DNA of 64,000 bases from Phragmites australis. Lineage: Eukaryota > Streptophyta > Magnoliopsida > Poales > Poaceae. Positions 36,156 through 47,759 of the stretch are shown one piece after another (the first letter of the stretch is position 1; every line of letters begins with the position of its first letter). The notes under the pieces were generated by a model. That model did no database searches, was not told the DNA's origin, and saw nothing but the letters and a program-made list of their open reading frames with translations. Both the position numbers and the translations under genes were made by a program. Location of the stretch: positions 2,480,001 through 2,544,000 of the forward strand of contig NC_084929.1 in assembly GCF_958298935.1 (NCBI RefSeq), read 5' to 3'.

Positions 36156-36800
36156 AGGTAAGAGAGAGAGAGAGAAAACGACAGTATATGTCACCATGTA
36201 CCTAATGTTGCTCAGACATTATAGTAGTAGCATAATCATTTGCTCATCAGAGAGTTGTTTAGAGGAAAATGGCGTGAAGGCTGCTTGTGGAAATTAAAAA
36301 TATTCAGACAAAGTAAAAGTTTCTGAGATTAATATTGACGTGGTCGAGCGATACCGGATGACCAGGACAAAGTAAAGTCGTGCGCGTTTGGATGATCAAA
36401 ATTTTAAGAATTTCTTTCGCTTTCGTTTACCTCGTAGCTGCTCGCAGCGCAAGTCAAGAATTTGGTGATCATGTGGATTATCTTATCACTAGGCATGCAT
36501 GTACTATTCTCCCAAGGCAGAAAAAGTATATGTGCGGCTACATCACTTTATTTATTCCTTCGGCTGCGATCTCGGGCCCATTTAAATTGAACCCAATGCC
36601 TTTGCAGTAGCGGTTTGATTAAAGCTAAGAGCACGTACGTACAAAGTCATCTCATGCATTGCCATGGAAGATTTTAAGGTGACGTGAAGAAAAGAGACAT
36701 GAGAGAAATAGGTCGTTGTTTGAAACACCAGTCTAATATGCTTAAATTTCACGAGATTACTTCTGCACCATTGTTTCTGAAATTTATCCAAAGGGAACAA
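36156..36800 (-). promoter_or_regulatory. Old copy of the distal peroxidase upstream region, no gene attached
   Basis: This aligns with 39890-40235 and, further out, with 50960-51075. Shared words are GTCACCAT.TACCTAATGTTGC, ATCATTTGCTCA.CAGAGAG, TTTTTAAGAATTTCTTTCG-like sequence, CGGCTGCGATC and GCGGTTTG. It lies where the promoter of a further peroxidase copy would have been, before the Pack-MULE inserted. Confidence 0.75.
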
Positions 36801-36989
36801 AATGGAACAGCAAGCAGAAGTACTCTTCCTTTAATCTCAAAAAGCACCCTAGTGTTGGACTAGGAATAGTAACCGGCAAACAGCTCTCACCGGCAACCAA
36901 TATACGCTAGCTCTCATCGGCAATGATGCTACGGCCGAGTTCAAGCATATCACGGCCAAGACTAGCACAATGATCTCAGTGAAAACTAG

Positions 36990-38190
36990 CACTATTACAG
37001 AATAGATATTATATATCGATCCACTATTGCTGGATCGTTAAAAACCGACAGCGATAGTGATATCACTGCTGGTTTGTAAAAAAATATAACTACTGATTTA
37101 AAAAACAATCGGTAGTGGAAAGTCATCTGGACTCAAAATTTGACTTGAATCCGGTTTTGGCTCACAATACTCATGTCCGGCTCCAACTCCTCTCTCTTGC
37201 AGCGTATGACCGCTATCTCTCTCTCTCTCTCTCGTCCTATCGCTCACGTCACTCCTCCTCTTGATCTCCTCCCCCACCAGCCTCTCCACCGGCCTCCTCC
37301 CTTGCTTCCTCTCTCACCAGCCTCCTCCTCCTCCTCCCCTCGTGAGATCCATGGCGGGATCCCGAGGGAATCCATCCATGGATCTCGCTAGAGGCAGAGA
37401 TAGAAACAGCGGCGGCAAGGGGGATCTAGAGGCCGTTGTGCTGTGCAGCTACCCCAATGGCAGTGGGTCCAAGGGTGTTGTCGAACCCTTGCCTTCATCA
37501 GCGTCACCGCCGTCGCGAGTCCAAGGATGGGGGTGGTTGACCAGGGCACGGTAGCAGCCTCGGGCAGATGTAGGTGACCAAGAGCGACGGAGCTGGCGGC
37601 CTGCAGTGGTGGGCGGATGCGGGTGACTAAGAGAGCGCCTACGGCGTGCACCTCGAGGGCACGGAGCGCAGTGGGCCCAAGGGCTGGCTTGCCATGGCCG
37701 CTGAGATCGTCGATGTGGCGCCGTCCATGCTCGTGGTCAACGTCAAGAAGGGCAGCAATGACACGCTCAAGTACCACCCCTTCTATAGCGAGGAGCTCTG
37801 TCCCGCACTCAACGTCATCTAATGCATCTCGTTTGTGATGGTCTTCGCCATGCAAAGCATGGGCAGCAGTGGCAAGCAGGGTGTGACCGTGTGTGCTGTG
37901 GCGGCAGCCTTCGTGCCGCCGTGTTTTCTTGTATAGAGCGGAGAAGGCCGAGCTAGCACGGCAGTGGCGCGCCGAAAACCAAGTCGGCTCGATTTCGAGT
38001 CGACTTATTTCCTTTTTTTTGGCTTCTGGAACCACTTTCACTGCCGGTTGCACAACCGGCAGTGATTAGGGTGTCATCAACCAGCAGTGATTAGGGTGTG
38101 ATTTATATTGCCAATCAATCACTGCTGGATGCAAAACCAACAATGAAGATCACTTTATAGCCGACAGTGAATGTACTTTCCATAGTAGTG
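36990..38190 (+). mobile_element. Small non-autonomous CACTA element with a captured CIPK fragment (copy A)
   Basis: The element begins CACTATTACAGAATAG and ends CCATAGTAGTG. It is flanked by the 3-bp duplication TAG (36987-36989 and 38191-38193). Subterminal copies of ACCGGCAGTGAT-like words are present at both ends. It has no transposase. Confidence 0.9.
37673..37822 (+). pseudogene. Captured fragment of a CIPK-type kinase C-terminus (KA1-like), copy A
   Basis: The frame reads [19 protein letters not shown], then [14 protein letters not shown] and [10 protein letters not shown] before TAA; upstream, [10 protein letters not shown] continues in frame. Family knowledge: the C-terminus of CBL-interacting protein kinases carries KG.LAV.AE.FEVAPS...VE..K..GDTLE and F....L.PALKDIV. 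The match in order and spacing is good. No kinase domain is present, so the fragment cannot signal as a kinase. It lies inside the CACTA element, which explains its position. Confidence 0.65.
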
Positions 38191-38509
38191 TAGCACAACA
38201 ACAACAACAAATAGCTCGGTAGATGGTCTGGGCTTGCCGAACCACACATAAGACAGAGAAGAGATGTACTAGATGAACAGAGGAAGAAAATCACACTAAC
38301 CAAAATGCCTATGGAAAATGGAAGGTACCTACCTTAGAACATTTTAAACATAATTTGGATCGTATATGAACATAAAAATGTAGATAAAATTTTGCTTTGA
38401 CAAATATGATGATTGATTACATTAAACCTCAATCAGAAAAAAAATATCAATTTCGGTGATCGGCGTTGCACACAAAAAAAGCTTGTACGTAGTAGCTAAG
38501 TTACAGCAT

Positions 38510-39511
38510 CTAGTAGTGGTTCACGACGAAGCACTTCTCCCTGATCTCCCCCTCGTCACCGGTGAGCACCTCGATTTTGCCCATCTTGACCATGGCCTTG
38601 GCGAACTTTGCCTGCCACGCCTTCTCGACGGCAGCGTGGAACGCGACGACCCCAGCCGTCCACGGGCTGTCGAGCAGCGTCTGGTCGGAGGTGAGCACCA
38701 CCTTATGCGCCAGCACGTTCTTGAAGTACTGGTTGTCGAAGCTCGCCGGCGTCACGGGGTCGAGCGGCACCACCGTGGGGTCCATCTGGTCGTCGCTGGA
38801 CGGCCATGGGCACCGCATCTTGAGGTGCGCCGCGTAGGCCGCGTCGATTGTCGGGTCGGTCCGCCCCACCTGGCCGCTGTAGTTGTAGAGCCGCTGCGTG
38901 AAGGAGGAGCAGTGGGAGCGGCCGATGGTGTGCGCGCCGGAGAGCGTGACCATGTCGTCGGCGGAGAGGCCCTTGCGCTTGAAGCTCTCGACGAGCTCGC
39001 CGACGACGTCGGTCGGGAACGGGACGTTGTTGACGAGCACTTCGTTCATGTTGGAGACGCGCCCGTCGCGGCGGCCCGAGGGCACTTGGTAGTCGATGCC
39101 GCCAGCGAGGTAGGCCCCGTCGCGGGCCGCGAAGGCGACGACGTCGGCGCAGGAGACGGTGCGCGGGCAGTGCGCCTCGAGGACGGCCTTGGCGTCGTCG
39201 ATGACGTCGAAGCCCCGCATGCTGGGGTTGTTCGCGGGTGAGTCCTTCTCCGCCTGGTGGCCCGGCGTGGAGTTGATGAGGATGGAGCCGTCGCAGCCCC
39301 GGACGAAGCAGTCGTGGAAGTGCATCCGGATGAGGCCCGCGCCGAGGCCCGGGTCCCTGGCGACGGCGCGGCGGACGGCGTTGCGCACGATCTCCTCGGC
39401 CTGCGGGCACGAGTGCTTGTAGAACCCGACCTCCAGCGACGGCGGCGAGGCATGTGCCACGGAGGCGACGACGAGCGCCGCCCATGCGAGAGCCAACCAG
39501 TACGACCTCAT
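38510..39511 (-). CDS. Class III secretory peroxidase (copy A), single exon
   Basis: This is a haem peroxidase of the plant cell wall or vacuole that uses H2O2 to oxidise phenolics. It is 333 residues from the ATG at 39511; the frame opens slightly earlier but without an ATG. A signal peptide spans about 1-22 ([20 protein letters not shown]). The distal haem site is [15 protein letters not shown] with Arg62 and His66. The proximal site is [12 protein letters not shown] with His194. The eight Cys of the family are at about 35, 68, 73, 115, 121, 201, 234 and 327. N-glycosylation sequons are at Asn80 and Asn210. Length is normal. Copy B differs at six coding positions (D53N, R233W, V272L and three silent). 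The absence of introns is less common in this family, whose genes often have up to three. Confidence 0.96.
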   Translation of the reverse strand: MRSYWLALAWAALVVASVAHASPPSLEVGFYKHSCPQAEEIVRNAVRRAVARDPGLGAGLIRMHFHDCFVRGCDGSILINSTPGHQAEKDSPANNPSMRGFDVIDDAKAVLEAHCPRTVSCADVVAFAARDGAYLAGGIDYQVPSGRRDGRVSNMNEVLVNNVPFPTDVVGELVESFKRKGLSADDMVTLSGAHTIGRSHCSSFTQRLYNYSGQVGRTDPTIDAAYAAHLKMRCPWPSSDDQMDPTVVPLDPVTPASFDNQYFKNVLAHKVVLTSDQTLLDSPWTAGVVAFHAAVEKAWQAKFAKAMVKMGKIEVLTGDEGEIREKCFVVNHY

Positions 39512-39668
39512 GATCCTCAACAATGGATTGGTCGATCGATCAAGTGCTATATATATATATGTCTCACTGCACTCTTACACTGCAAATCAAGTCTGCTGGC
39601 TAGGTGACCTCGATGGAGATGGTGATCGAGAATTGATGTCGATGAGGAGAGGAATGCTGCTGGACCTC

Positions 39669-39676
39669 TATTTATA
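39669..39676 (-). promoter_or_regulatory. TATA box of peroxidase copy A
   Basis: TATAAATA on the minus strand lies about 160 bp upstream of the ATG. The same motif is kept in copy B and in the orphan relic at about 31400. A (TA) run nearer the ATG (about 39547-39560) is an alternative. Confidence 0.6.
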
Positions 39677-40235
39677 GAGGGAGCAATGCATGCATGTGTA
39701 GCTAGCAATGAACGACGGCGTCCATGTTAAGTTATAGCAGATGGTGATGGCGTGTGCATGGATGCATATATTGTACATGTGTTTCTGCACCGAGTCGACA
39801 AATAAAACCAATCCCAGCATAATTTTCTGTACATATGTTGGAGAAAAGTTCACTCTGAGTAGTTGTAATGAGCAAGGGAAGAATAGGTAAGAGAGAAAGA
39901 GAAGCCAACAGCATATGTCACCATCTACCTAATGTTGCCCAGGCTTCGTAGCAGCAGCATGATCATTTGCTCAGCAGAGAGTTGTTTAGAGAAAATTCTC
40001 AGACAAAGTAAAAAGTTCCGGAGAGATTAATATCATATTGACATGGTCGACCAATCGGTACCGGACGACCGGGACAAATTGAAAACGTGTGAGCCTGAAC
40101 TGGAGAACGACGACAAGAAATTTTTAAGAATTTCTTTCGGTTTCGTTTACCTTGTAGCCAGATTATCTTATCAGTATACTGGTAGGAGTCATATCTGCAA
40201 GCAGCTACTATCATCCAAAGTCAGAAAAGTATGCG

Positions 40236-40990
40236 TGCCCGTCCGGTCAGAGCGAGTCTGCCACAGCAGGGTGGCAGGCGGGGCACCTTGGGTCTCGCAA
40301 TGTTATCCCGAGGCGCGTCGGATGTTCCGCGATGGGACCCGTGTATTAAATGTCCCAACGCCTCCCTGCCAGATCGTGACAGGGACTGACAGCAAGCGTG
40401 AAGGAGCAGTTGGAGGTGACAGGCCACGCGCCCTCTTAAATGCAGCATCGGGCCTTTCACTGGTTGAGACCTCACTGCAGGACCTCTGTGGGGGCCACCG
40501 ACGAAGGACTTCTGAGGCCGTCGGGGAACCGAGTGCTCAGGGATCACTGTTCACAACCCTAAGCACTCTCTCCCGGATATGCCCTTTCTTGGTCCTCAGG
40601 GAAACGAGTGCTCAGGGGCCACTGTTCACGGCCCCGAGCACTCTCTCCCGGAACTGACTGTTCGGGTCCTCAGGGAATCGAATGCTCGAGGGCCACGGTT
40701 CACGGCCCCGAGCACTCTCTCCCGGAACTGACTTCCCTTGGGTCTTCGGGGTACTCGGGTGCTCTGGGGCCACTGTTCGCAGCCCCGAGCACCCCCTTCC
40801 CGGTACTTGGCTTTTCTGGTCATCGGGGGACTTGAGTGCCCAGGGGCCACTGTTCACAGTCCCGAGCACTCTCTTCCCGGGACTTAGTCTTCTCGTACCT
40901 CGCTAAGGTGATTCTGCGAGAGGGCGCCACGTGGTAAACTGCTGATCTGGCCTCGGGACTTGGGAACCCCTGGTTCCTGTGTCACCGACA
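40236..40990 (-). mobile_element. Solo or leftover LTR (minus orientation)
   Basis: Read on the minus strand it begins TGTCGGTGACACAGGAACCA and ends with CA at 40236. I recall this kind of start from long LTRs of grass retrotransposons. There is no primer site or polyprotein beside it. The flanking 5-mers (ATGCG left, GTATT right) do not match. The left flank is peroxidase upstream DNA and the right flank is CACTA debris. Confidence 0.6.
40515..40885 (-). repeat. Tandem repeat of about 65-75 bp within the LTR
   Basis: About five units share GGGGCCACTGTTCACGGCCC and CGAGCACTCTCTCCCGG, with variable spacers. They create several spurious open frames on both strands. Confidence 0.85.
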
Positions 40991-43900
40991 GTATTGATAC
41001 ATACATTGCTATTTTGGTTGGTGCTCTTGTCATCATGTGCTCTTTTACATAATGCATATCCATTGAGGTCATATCCTTGGAATGTCAGAATTGTAGTTGA
41101 CGGTTCATGAGCAAGCAATTTAAACCCAGCATCCTCTGCATCCTTACCCAACATGTGTCTACATAACCAATCATTGAAATGATATATGTGCTCTCTCAAG
41201 ATTCAATCCTCTAACTTGTCAGGTTTTTGGTGCGTAGCATGTTCACATACATATTAATATATGGACCCACTATAATTGATTGTTGCAAAACTGTGAAATA
41301 TGCTTGAGTGAAGGAAACACGATTAGTTGTATGGACTGATTTAGCACCTATCGTCCATATCCCATGTAGCTTCCCCTCATGGTAAGATATAGGCACACCA
41401 ATCAGTTTGAGATTCATGTAATCGACGCAAAACTCAAGGACCTCCTCGGTTCCCTACCCTGTGGCAATGCAATCTTCTGACTGACCTCGGTTACGAACAT
41501 ATTTCTTTAGAACCCTCATCAATCTCTCAAAAGGGTACATCTGATGAAGAAACACGGGACCAAGGATCTTTATCTCTCTTATGATATGAACCACGAGATG
41601 GGTCATGATATCAAAAAAAGATGGAGGGAAACACGTCTCAAGTCGGCATAGAGTATGTACCACGTCTTCCTACAACTTTTTAGTGTTAACGGATCGATGA
41701 CCTTCTGTGAGATAGTGTTGAAGAATGAACACAACTTTATAATCGGGTCTCGGACTTTATCCAATAGAACGGCCCTAATTGCAATTGCAAGTAACTGTAT
41801 CATCATCACGTGATAGTCATGAGACTTCATGCCAACTAATTTCAAATCTTTCATCGAAACTAGTCTCTTTATGTTGGCGGAGTAGCTGGACGGAACTTTG
41901 ACTTCATGTAGCAACCACACAAGCTATGTTTCTCTTCCTTACTCAGAGTGTAGCAAGCTGTAGAAAGCCGCTTTCTCCCGTTGTCCAATTCTTTAGGATG
42001 TAGATCATTCCCGAGTTTCATATCTTTCACGTACATCCATGCTTAGAGTGTATGTTTTGTCTTTCCTGGTATATCTAGTAAGATATCAATCAAGCTGTCA
42101 AATAAGTTTTTCTCAATGTGCATGATGTCAAATGTGTGTCGAACCTCCAGGTCCTTCCAATAAGGTAGGCCGCAAAACATTGATCTCTTTTTCCACATCA
42201 GAGATGCTTTTCCACTCGGGAATTTTATACTGCCTCAACCCTTTCCAAGGACAACTCTAATATTCCTTACAATCTCATATACATGTTTTCATGTGCGAAT
42301 CTTTGGAGCTTGATCAGTCTCCTTTGTCCTATCAAAAGCCCTTGCCTTGATGCGGTACGAGTGATCCGAGCGAAGGAACCTACGGTGACGCATATAAACC
42401 ATTTTTCGAGAGTTCTTCAGCCACCAGCCCATTGTATATTCCAAGCACCGAACACATCCATTGTATCTTTTAACTGACTGTCCTGATAGGTTACCAAGAG
42501 CGAGCCAATCTTGGATTGTTACGAACAATATTGGGTGTAGGGTGAAGTTCGCATATTTGTACTCATCTCATACACGTACACCATCATCCCACATTATAAG
42601 AAGATCTTTAACCAATGATTTCAGGTACACATCGATATCATTTCCAGGTTGACTCAGCCCTTCGATCAGCAATAGCACCATAAAGTACTTCCACTTCATA
42701 CACTGATAAGGTGGAAGGTTGTAGATACATAAAGTCATGGGCCAAGTGATATGACTACTGTTCATGTTGCAGAAAGGATTCAACCCATCTGTACTCAATC
42801 TAAACTTTATATTCCTCACGTTGTGTGCAAATATCTTCTTGTATTTCTATTATGTTCCTACATTGTCTGCCATCAGCTAGGTGTTTGAGCATTCCATCTT
42901 TCTTGTGCTCTTATGTGTGCCATCGCATCAACTACATATGTTTTTTGTTAGCAAACAATCGCTTCAAACGAGAGATTATAGGGAAGTACCACATCATATT
43001 AGTGAGGGATCTTTGCTTCTTACGGTTCAACCCACATCATCATCATTGTTGTGCCACTTGTACCGTGATGCTCCGCACATCGTATATGCATCCAATTCAG
43101 CAAAATCTTTATGATACAATATGCAGTCATTTGGACATGCATGTATTTTCTCTATTTCCAAACCCAACGGGCATACAATCTGCTTGTCCTGGTACGTGGT
43201 TTCAGGCAACATGTTCCCCTCTGGTAACAAGTCACCTAAGAAACGTAACAACTCGTTGAAGCTTTTATCCGACCAACCATTGTTAGCCTTCAATTATAGA
43301 AGTGTTAGCACCGTATGCAGTTTTGTGTGCTCATCCTTACAGTTCGGGAACAGGGATGTTTTAGAATCCTCTATCATATCTTGAAACTTTTGATGCTGTC
43401 TCTCACTGGTGAAGTCCTCCTCCCCATCGCGCAACATATGATCTATATCATCTTCATTATCATTGACCAAAGTATCTTCAAACGCCGGCATATCATTGTC
43501 TTCATCAACCATCATATCGTTGTATCTGTCTTCTTCGACATCGGGTTGTCCTTCATGTTCAAACTCCTTATCTTCATCGTATTTGGTCCAGCGGGTATAG
43601 CCAGGCTTGAAACCCCTCCAAAGCAAGTGTGCATGGATCTACTCTATGCTTGAGAACTGATTCTCATTCTTGCAATCATTGTACAGACAACATATATAGT
43701 TATCACAATTAATTAACTTGTACGCCATGACAACGCAAAAAAAAGCTTCAATGCCGTTACAAAACTCTGAGCCTCTACGGTTAGCATGGTACATCCATAT
43801 TCGTTCAATATGCAATTTTATCAATTATTATAAATCCATTATATTAATATGAAACAACAATCAATTTAATTAATTATTATCGACAAAATAGAATAATGAT

Positions 43901-44313
43901 AAATAAATTCATACCTACAATATGAAAAATATAAAATCGATTATCTTAAATTCACTAAGTCAATTGGAGCACTACCTCCTTCAAAATTTATCATCATGGA
44001 ACAAGCACATATTTTCAAAATATAGAGCAATCTAACAAATAAATCTAAATACAAATATAATGTAGATGAACCTACTTACCTAAGTAATGTAGTGATAACA
44101 CAATATCACTACCAATCTATTATACGAACTGACATTTATTGTATCAATGTTAATAAAAACCATCAGTGATAGTACTTATCACTGCCAGTTCTCAACTGCT
44201 CGTTGATTGATCGGAGGTTAAGCCTTGTGAACTGGAAGTGATATATTATCACTACTAGTTATATTTGAACCGGTAGTGAAGAGGGGGCGCTGATGATCCT
44301 TTCTGTAGTAGTG
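40991..44313 (-). mobile_element. En/Spm (CACTA) element remnant, one end missing
   Basis: The minus-strand 5' end is CACTACTACAGAAAGGATCA at 44313, followed inward by subterminal copies of ACTGGCAGTGATA-like words (44090-44290). Transposase remnants fill 41.2-43.8 kb. The other terminus is absent: the element runs into the LTR at 40990. Confidence 0.75.
41211..43830 (-). pseudogene. TNP2-type CACTA transposase, multiply broken
   Basis: Fragments lie in the correct order on the minus strand. A transposase-associated domain (about 43830-43560) contains WMYHANRRGSEFCNG, ICCLYNDCKNE and FKPGYTRW. The start of the TNP2 core follows at about 43293-43050, with NGWSDKSFNELLRFLGDLLP, CPLGLEIEKIHACPND and CGASRYKW. 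Next come RLSTDGLNPF, LPPYQCMK and IEGLSQPGNDIDVYL at about 42820-42600, MKSHDYHV at about 41830, and FPPSFFDIMTHLVVH and GPVFLHQMYPFERLM near 41540. Stops and frame changes separate them throughout. No active transposase is possible. Confidence 0.85.
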
Positions 44314-44734
44314 TTAGTTTCAACCAGCCTCCTTCCAAGCATTAACCTAGCTAGCAAAAGCTACATCTTGTGTTCAATTATATTATCACACGCATGCAAG
44401 AGCCGTGTCAGTGTACTTAGGCCACTCCCAATCTAAATTTCTTAGAGCAATATGTATCTTGAAATATGTGTCCACATCTAATTTTCTATTGTTACTCATG
44501 TATTTGCTTGTTTCATAAAACATATGAAAATGGATATTGAGCATCACAACACATTTTTTAGCTTGTTTCTTGTGTTGGACATTGTGCCTAGATTGTTTCT
44601 TTTGAAAAAAAAAACTAGCTCCATGTGTCTCTTCTTTAATTTATTGCCACCTCATCTAAAATCCTATGTAGTATGCTAATTTAACGTCTAATAAATAAGT
44701 CAAGGTGGAACATTGTTAGTGGCCTTAGTAGCTA

Positions 44735-44988
44735 CTCCCTCTATTCAAGAATATAAGACATATTTTGTTTTAACTCAATTTTCAAAGTTGGACTTGACTA
44801 CTGCTTTCTCACAAAATATATAATTTATGGCTACAAAACTAATACAGTGTGAAAGAGTTTTGAATATGAATCTAGTTGTATAATTTTTATACACTAAATA
44901 TACTTATAATTTAACTAACTATTGATCAAAACAAATAAAGTTTGATTTTCCAAAATAAAATACATCTTGTATTTTTAAAATGAGGGAG
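44735..44988. mobile_element. Stowaway-type MITE
   Basis: The ends CTCCCTCTATTCAAGAATA and, in reverse, CTCCCTCATTTTAAAAATA are flanked by TA on both sides. It is 254 bp long, AT-rich and non-coding. Confidence 0.85.
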
Positions 44989-45085
44989 TATTACGGTTGT
45001 CTCATGGATCTCGAGGAGTGATGGACGATGAACCATGATCGAGAAAAGTTCACTTTGGGTTATAGCAATGAGAAAGGGATAGATG

Positions 45086-46920
45086 TGTCCATACATCTTG
45101 GGCGAAATCTTCTGTGTAAACGCATCATCTCGTGCAAGCGTGCAAACTCCTGCTATGGATGGCCCGATACACATCCCACAACACACCACGAGCCCTCCAT
45201 CCCACCACATTTTTTTTTTGCAAAAAACCCTATGCTATTTGTTTCGTTGCGCCTCTTGACAACGCTTCTTCTTCCCCGAAACCGCCATGTCGGGAGGAGC
45301 ATCCGCAGAGGGTGGCGGTGTGCCAGGTGGGCAGTGCCTGGCGGTTCGAGCTCACGGACCCGTCCATCGCGCGCCACGTCCTGGCGTAGCTCCCCGTGAG
45401 CACCACCGACGTGTTCCTACACAACCCGCTCGATGTCGACACATACAAGCTCATTGTCCTCACACGCGCCGTGCCGCTCGGAGTCTTGCTGGCCGCCATA
45501 CGCGTGTTCTGACCGCAGGCCATCCGTGAGATGACGGCCAGGGTGTGCGCGTTCACCACGCTTAACTCGCCCAGAGGCATCCAGGAGCAGTGGAACGTAT
45601 TTGTGAGGTGGCGGCTGGGCTGCCATGAGAGGAAGGAGAAGGCCGGGCACCTAGGGTCGATTGGGCTCGGGTAGAACACCTACGGGGTATGGCAACACGG
45701 GTAGGATGATTGGATGAGAGCGAGACGCCACATAGAGGGCTGGTGACGGTGAGCTACGATCGGAGCTGAGGTGGCACATTGCTCGCGCATCTCAGCGCGC
45801 AAGGGCTCCAATAGAGGGCATGACTAGCTAGTAGAGGTCCTAGGGGTGGTGTGGGAGGAAGGAATCAGGCCGAGTGCTTACCGGCGGTGAGAAATCAAAG
45901 GAGGCGGTGGTGGCGACTTGGTTTGGGCGTTTGGGCCCCGGCGGAAGTCGGGGCTCAGGATGGGGTAAAACGGGATCGAGGGATCACAGTGGTCACATCA
46001 TTGGGCTCGGTTTGATCAATGTGGCACCGAGAATGTGGGGGCGGAGGAGGCCGGAGCTCGGGAAGAAAGGGCCAGCGCGACGCCTCAAATCAAAAAGAAA
46101 ACACGAACCGCCAGAAGAGCATAGGCCTCCACCAACTCCATTATGGTGCAAACTGCGTCGTCGCAATTGTAGCCCGCTTCGAACAGTTGAGGCAACGGCA
46201 GCCGAGGCTGACAGCATGCAGCGTGTTGCCGACGTCTAGCTTCCAGCACAAGACGGCGCCCACGGCGTCCATAGCCTGCAGCACCACTATCCTCACAGGC
46301 GATGCCCCTCAGCGCGCCCAGCTCGCAGTCGAGGTGGACCGCGAGCCATGCTCTTCTTCTCCTTCCTATCTTGCTTGTCTGTCTCGATCAACGGGCCCCA
46401 TGGCTATCCCTTCTCTTTGTCTCTCCTCTCTTTATCTCTCCACTCCGACGTCCAGGCCTCACCGCCGTGCCAAATAGTCTAGAGGCCACCACGAGCTTGC
46501 CCTCTGCCAGAGGCCACTGCGAGCCTGCCGAGAGCCCAGGACCGCTCCGGGGTTGAAGAAGAAGCCGTCAGCTTACCCGCTCATCCATCTCTCTCTCCTC
46601 TTGCCGGTGGTCCATCCTCCTCTCTATCTTCTCGCCTAGGTGGAGGGCCTAATCGTGTGCACCGCCACCGCCACCCACCTGGCACACCGCCACCCTCTGC
46701 GGCTGCTCCTCCCGATGCGTCAGCAGCGGGGAAGAAGAAGCATCGTCAAGAGGCGCGACGAAACAAATAGCGCAGGGAGTTTTCTTAGAAAAAACCATGG
46801 CGGGATGGTGGGCTCACGGCGTGCCGTGGGATGCGGATCGAGCGGTCCATAGCGGGAGTTTGCATGTTTGCACGGGACGATGTGTTTGCACTGAAGATTT
46901 CGCCTACAACTTGTGGCTCC
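45086..46920. mobile_element. Pack-MULE-like element in an old peroxidase upstream region
   Basis: The inverted ends are about 240 bp (45086-45330 and 46665-46920) and share GGCGAAATCTTC, GCAAACTCC.GCTATGGA, GCTATTTGTTTCGT and GTGGCGGTGTGCCAGGTGGG. The flanks are GGATAGATG (45077-45085) and GGATGAACA (46921-46929), a decayed 9-bp duplication. The paralogous empty site at about 39880 reads GGAAGAATAGG. Outside bases on both sides (GAGAAAAGTTCACT on the left, GGTAAGAGAGAAAGAG on the right) match the intact peroxidase upstream DNA. There is no transposase. The interior is GC-rich with broken host-like frames. Confidence 0.75.
45335..45690 (+). pseudogene. Host-gene-like fragment inside the Pack-MULE, family not assigned
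   Basis: A broken plus-strand reading gives [58 protein letters not shown] and further short pieces, separated by TAG and TGA. Composition and continuity look like captured coding DNA. The hydrophobic stretch hints at a membrane protein, possibly an acyltransferase, but I cannot support a name. Confidence 0.4.
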
Positions 46921-46929
46921 GGATGAACA

Positions 46930-47571
46930 GGTAAGAGAGAAAGAGAAAACGAAAGTATTTGTCACCATGTACCTAATGTTGCTCAGACATTATAGTAGTA
47001 GCATAATCATTTGCTCATCAGAGAGTTGTTTAGAGGAAAATGACGTGAAGGCTGCTTGTGAAAATTAAAAATATTCAGACAAAGTAAAAGTTTCTGAGAT
47101 TAATATTGACGTGGTCGAGCGATACCGGATGACCAGGACAAAGTAAAGTCGTGCGCGTTTGGATGATCAAAATTTTAAGAATTTATTTCGCTTTCGTTTA
47201 CCTCGTAGCTGCTCGCAGCGCAAGTCAAGAATTTGGTGATCATGTGGATTATCTTATCACTAGGCATGCATGTACTATTCTCCCAAGGCAGAAAAAGTAT
47301 ATGTGCGGCTACATCACTTTATTTATTCCTTCGGCTGCGATCTCGGGCCCATTTAAATTGAACCCAATGCCTTTGCAGTAGCGGTTTGATTAAAGCTAAG
47401 AGCACGTACGTACAAAGTCATCTCATGCATTGCCATGGAAGATTTTAAGGTGACGTGAAGAAAAGAGACATGAGAGAAATAGGTCGTTGTTTGAAACACC
47501 AGTCTAATATGCTTAAATTTAACGAGATTACTTCTGCACCATTGTTTCTGAAATTTATCCAAAGGGAACAA
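46930..47571 (-). promoter_or_regulatory. Old copy of the distal peroxidase upstream region (copy B), no gene attached
   Basis: This is the duplicate of 36156-36800 and is nearly identical to it. Together with 45036-45085 it forms the two sides of the peroxidase upstream region split by the Pack-MULE. Confidence 0.75.
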
Positions 47572-47759
47572 AATGGAACAGCAAGCAGAAGTACTCTTCC
47601 TTTAATCTCAAAAAGCACCCTAGTGTTGGACTAGGAATAGTAACCGGCAAACAGCTCTCACCGGCAACCAATATACGCTAGCTCTCATCGGCAATGATGC
47701 TACGGCCGAGTTCAAGCATATCACGGCAAGACTAGCACAATGATCTCCGTGAAAGCTAG

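Larger units (their letters stand above)
35485..40235. repeat. Segmental duplication, copy A
   Basis: This is paralogous in the same order and orientation to 46244 to about 50960, offset 10.72-10.77 kb. It holds a truncated Pack-MULE end, peroxidase upstream DNA, a small CACTA element, a peroxidase gene and its promoter. It stops at an LTR. Confidence 0.92.

Noticed and set aside
38456..39241. 261-codon plus-strand frame opposite peroxidase A (and its twin at 49196-49981)
   Set aside because: It is an antisense shadow of the peroxidase. It is conserved between copies only because the DNA is duplicated.
40043..40657. 204-codon frame across the LTR junction
   Set aside because: It runs from peroxidase upstream DNA into the LTR tandem repeat, so it is a chance fusion at a breakpoint.
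40515..40885. Repeat array that might be read as a CRISPR
   Set aside because: The units are degenerate minisatellite copies with similar spacers inside a plant LTR; the host is a plant.
45874..46239. 121-codon frame inside the Pack-MULE
   Set aside because: It has no domain and mixed composition. It is open only by GC bias.
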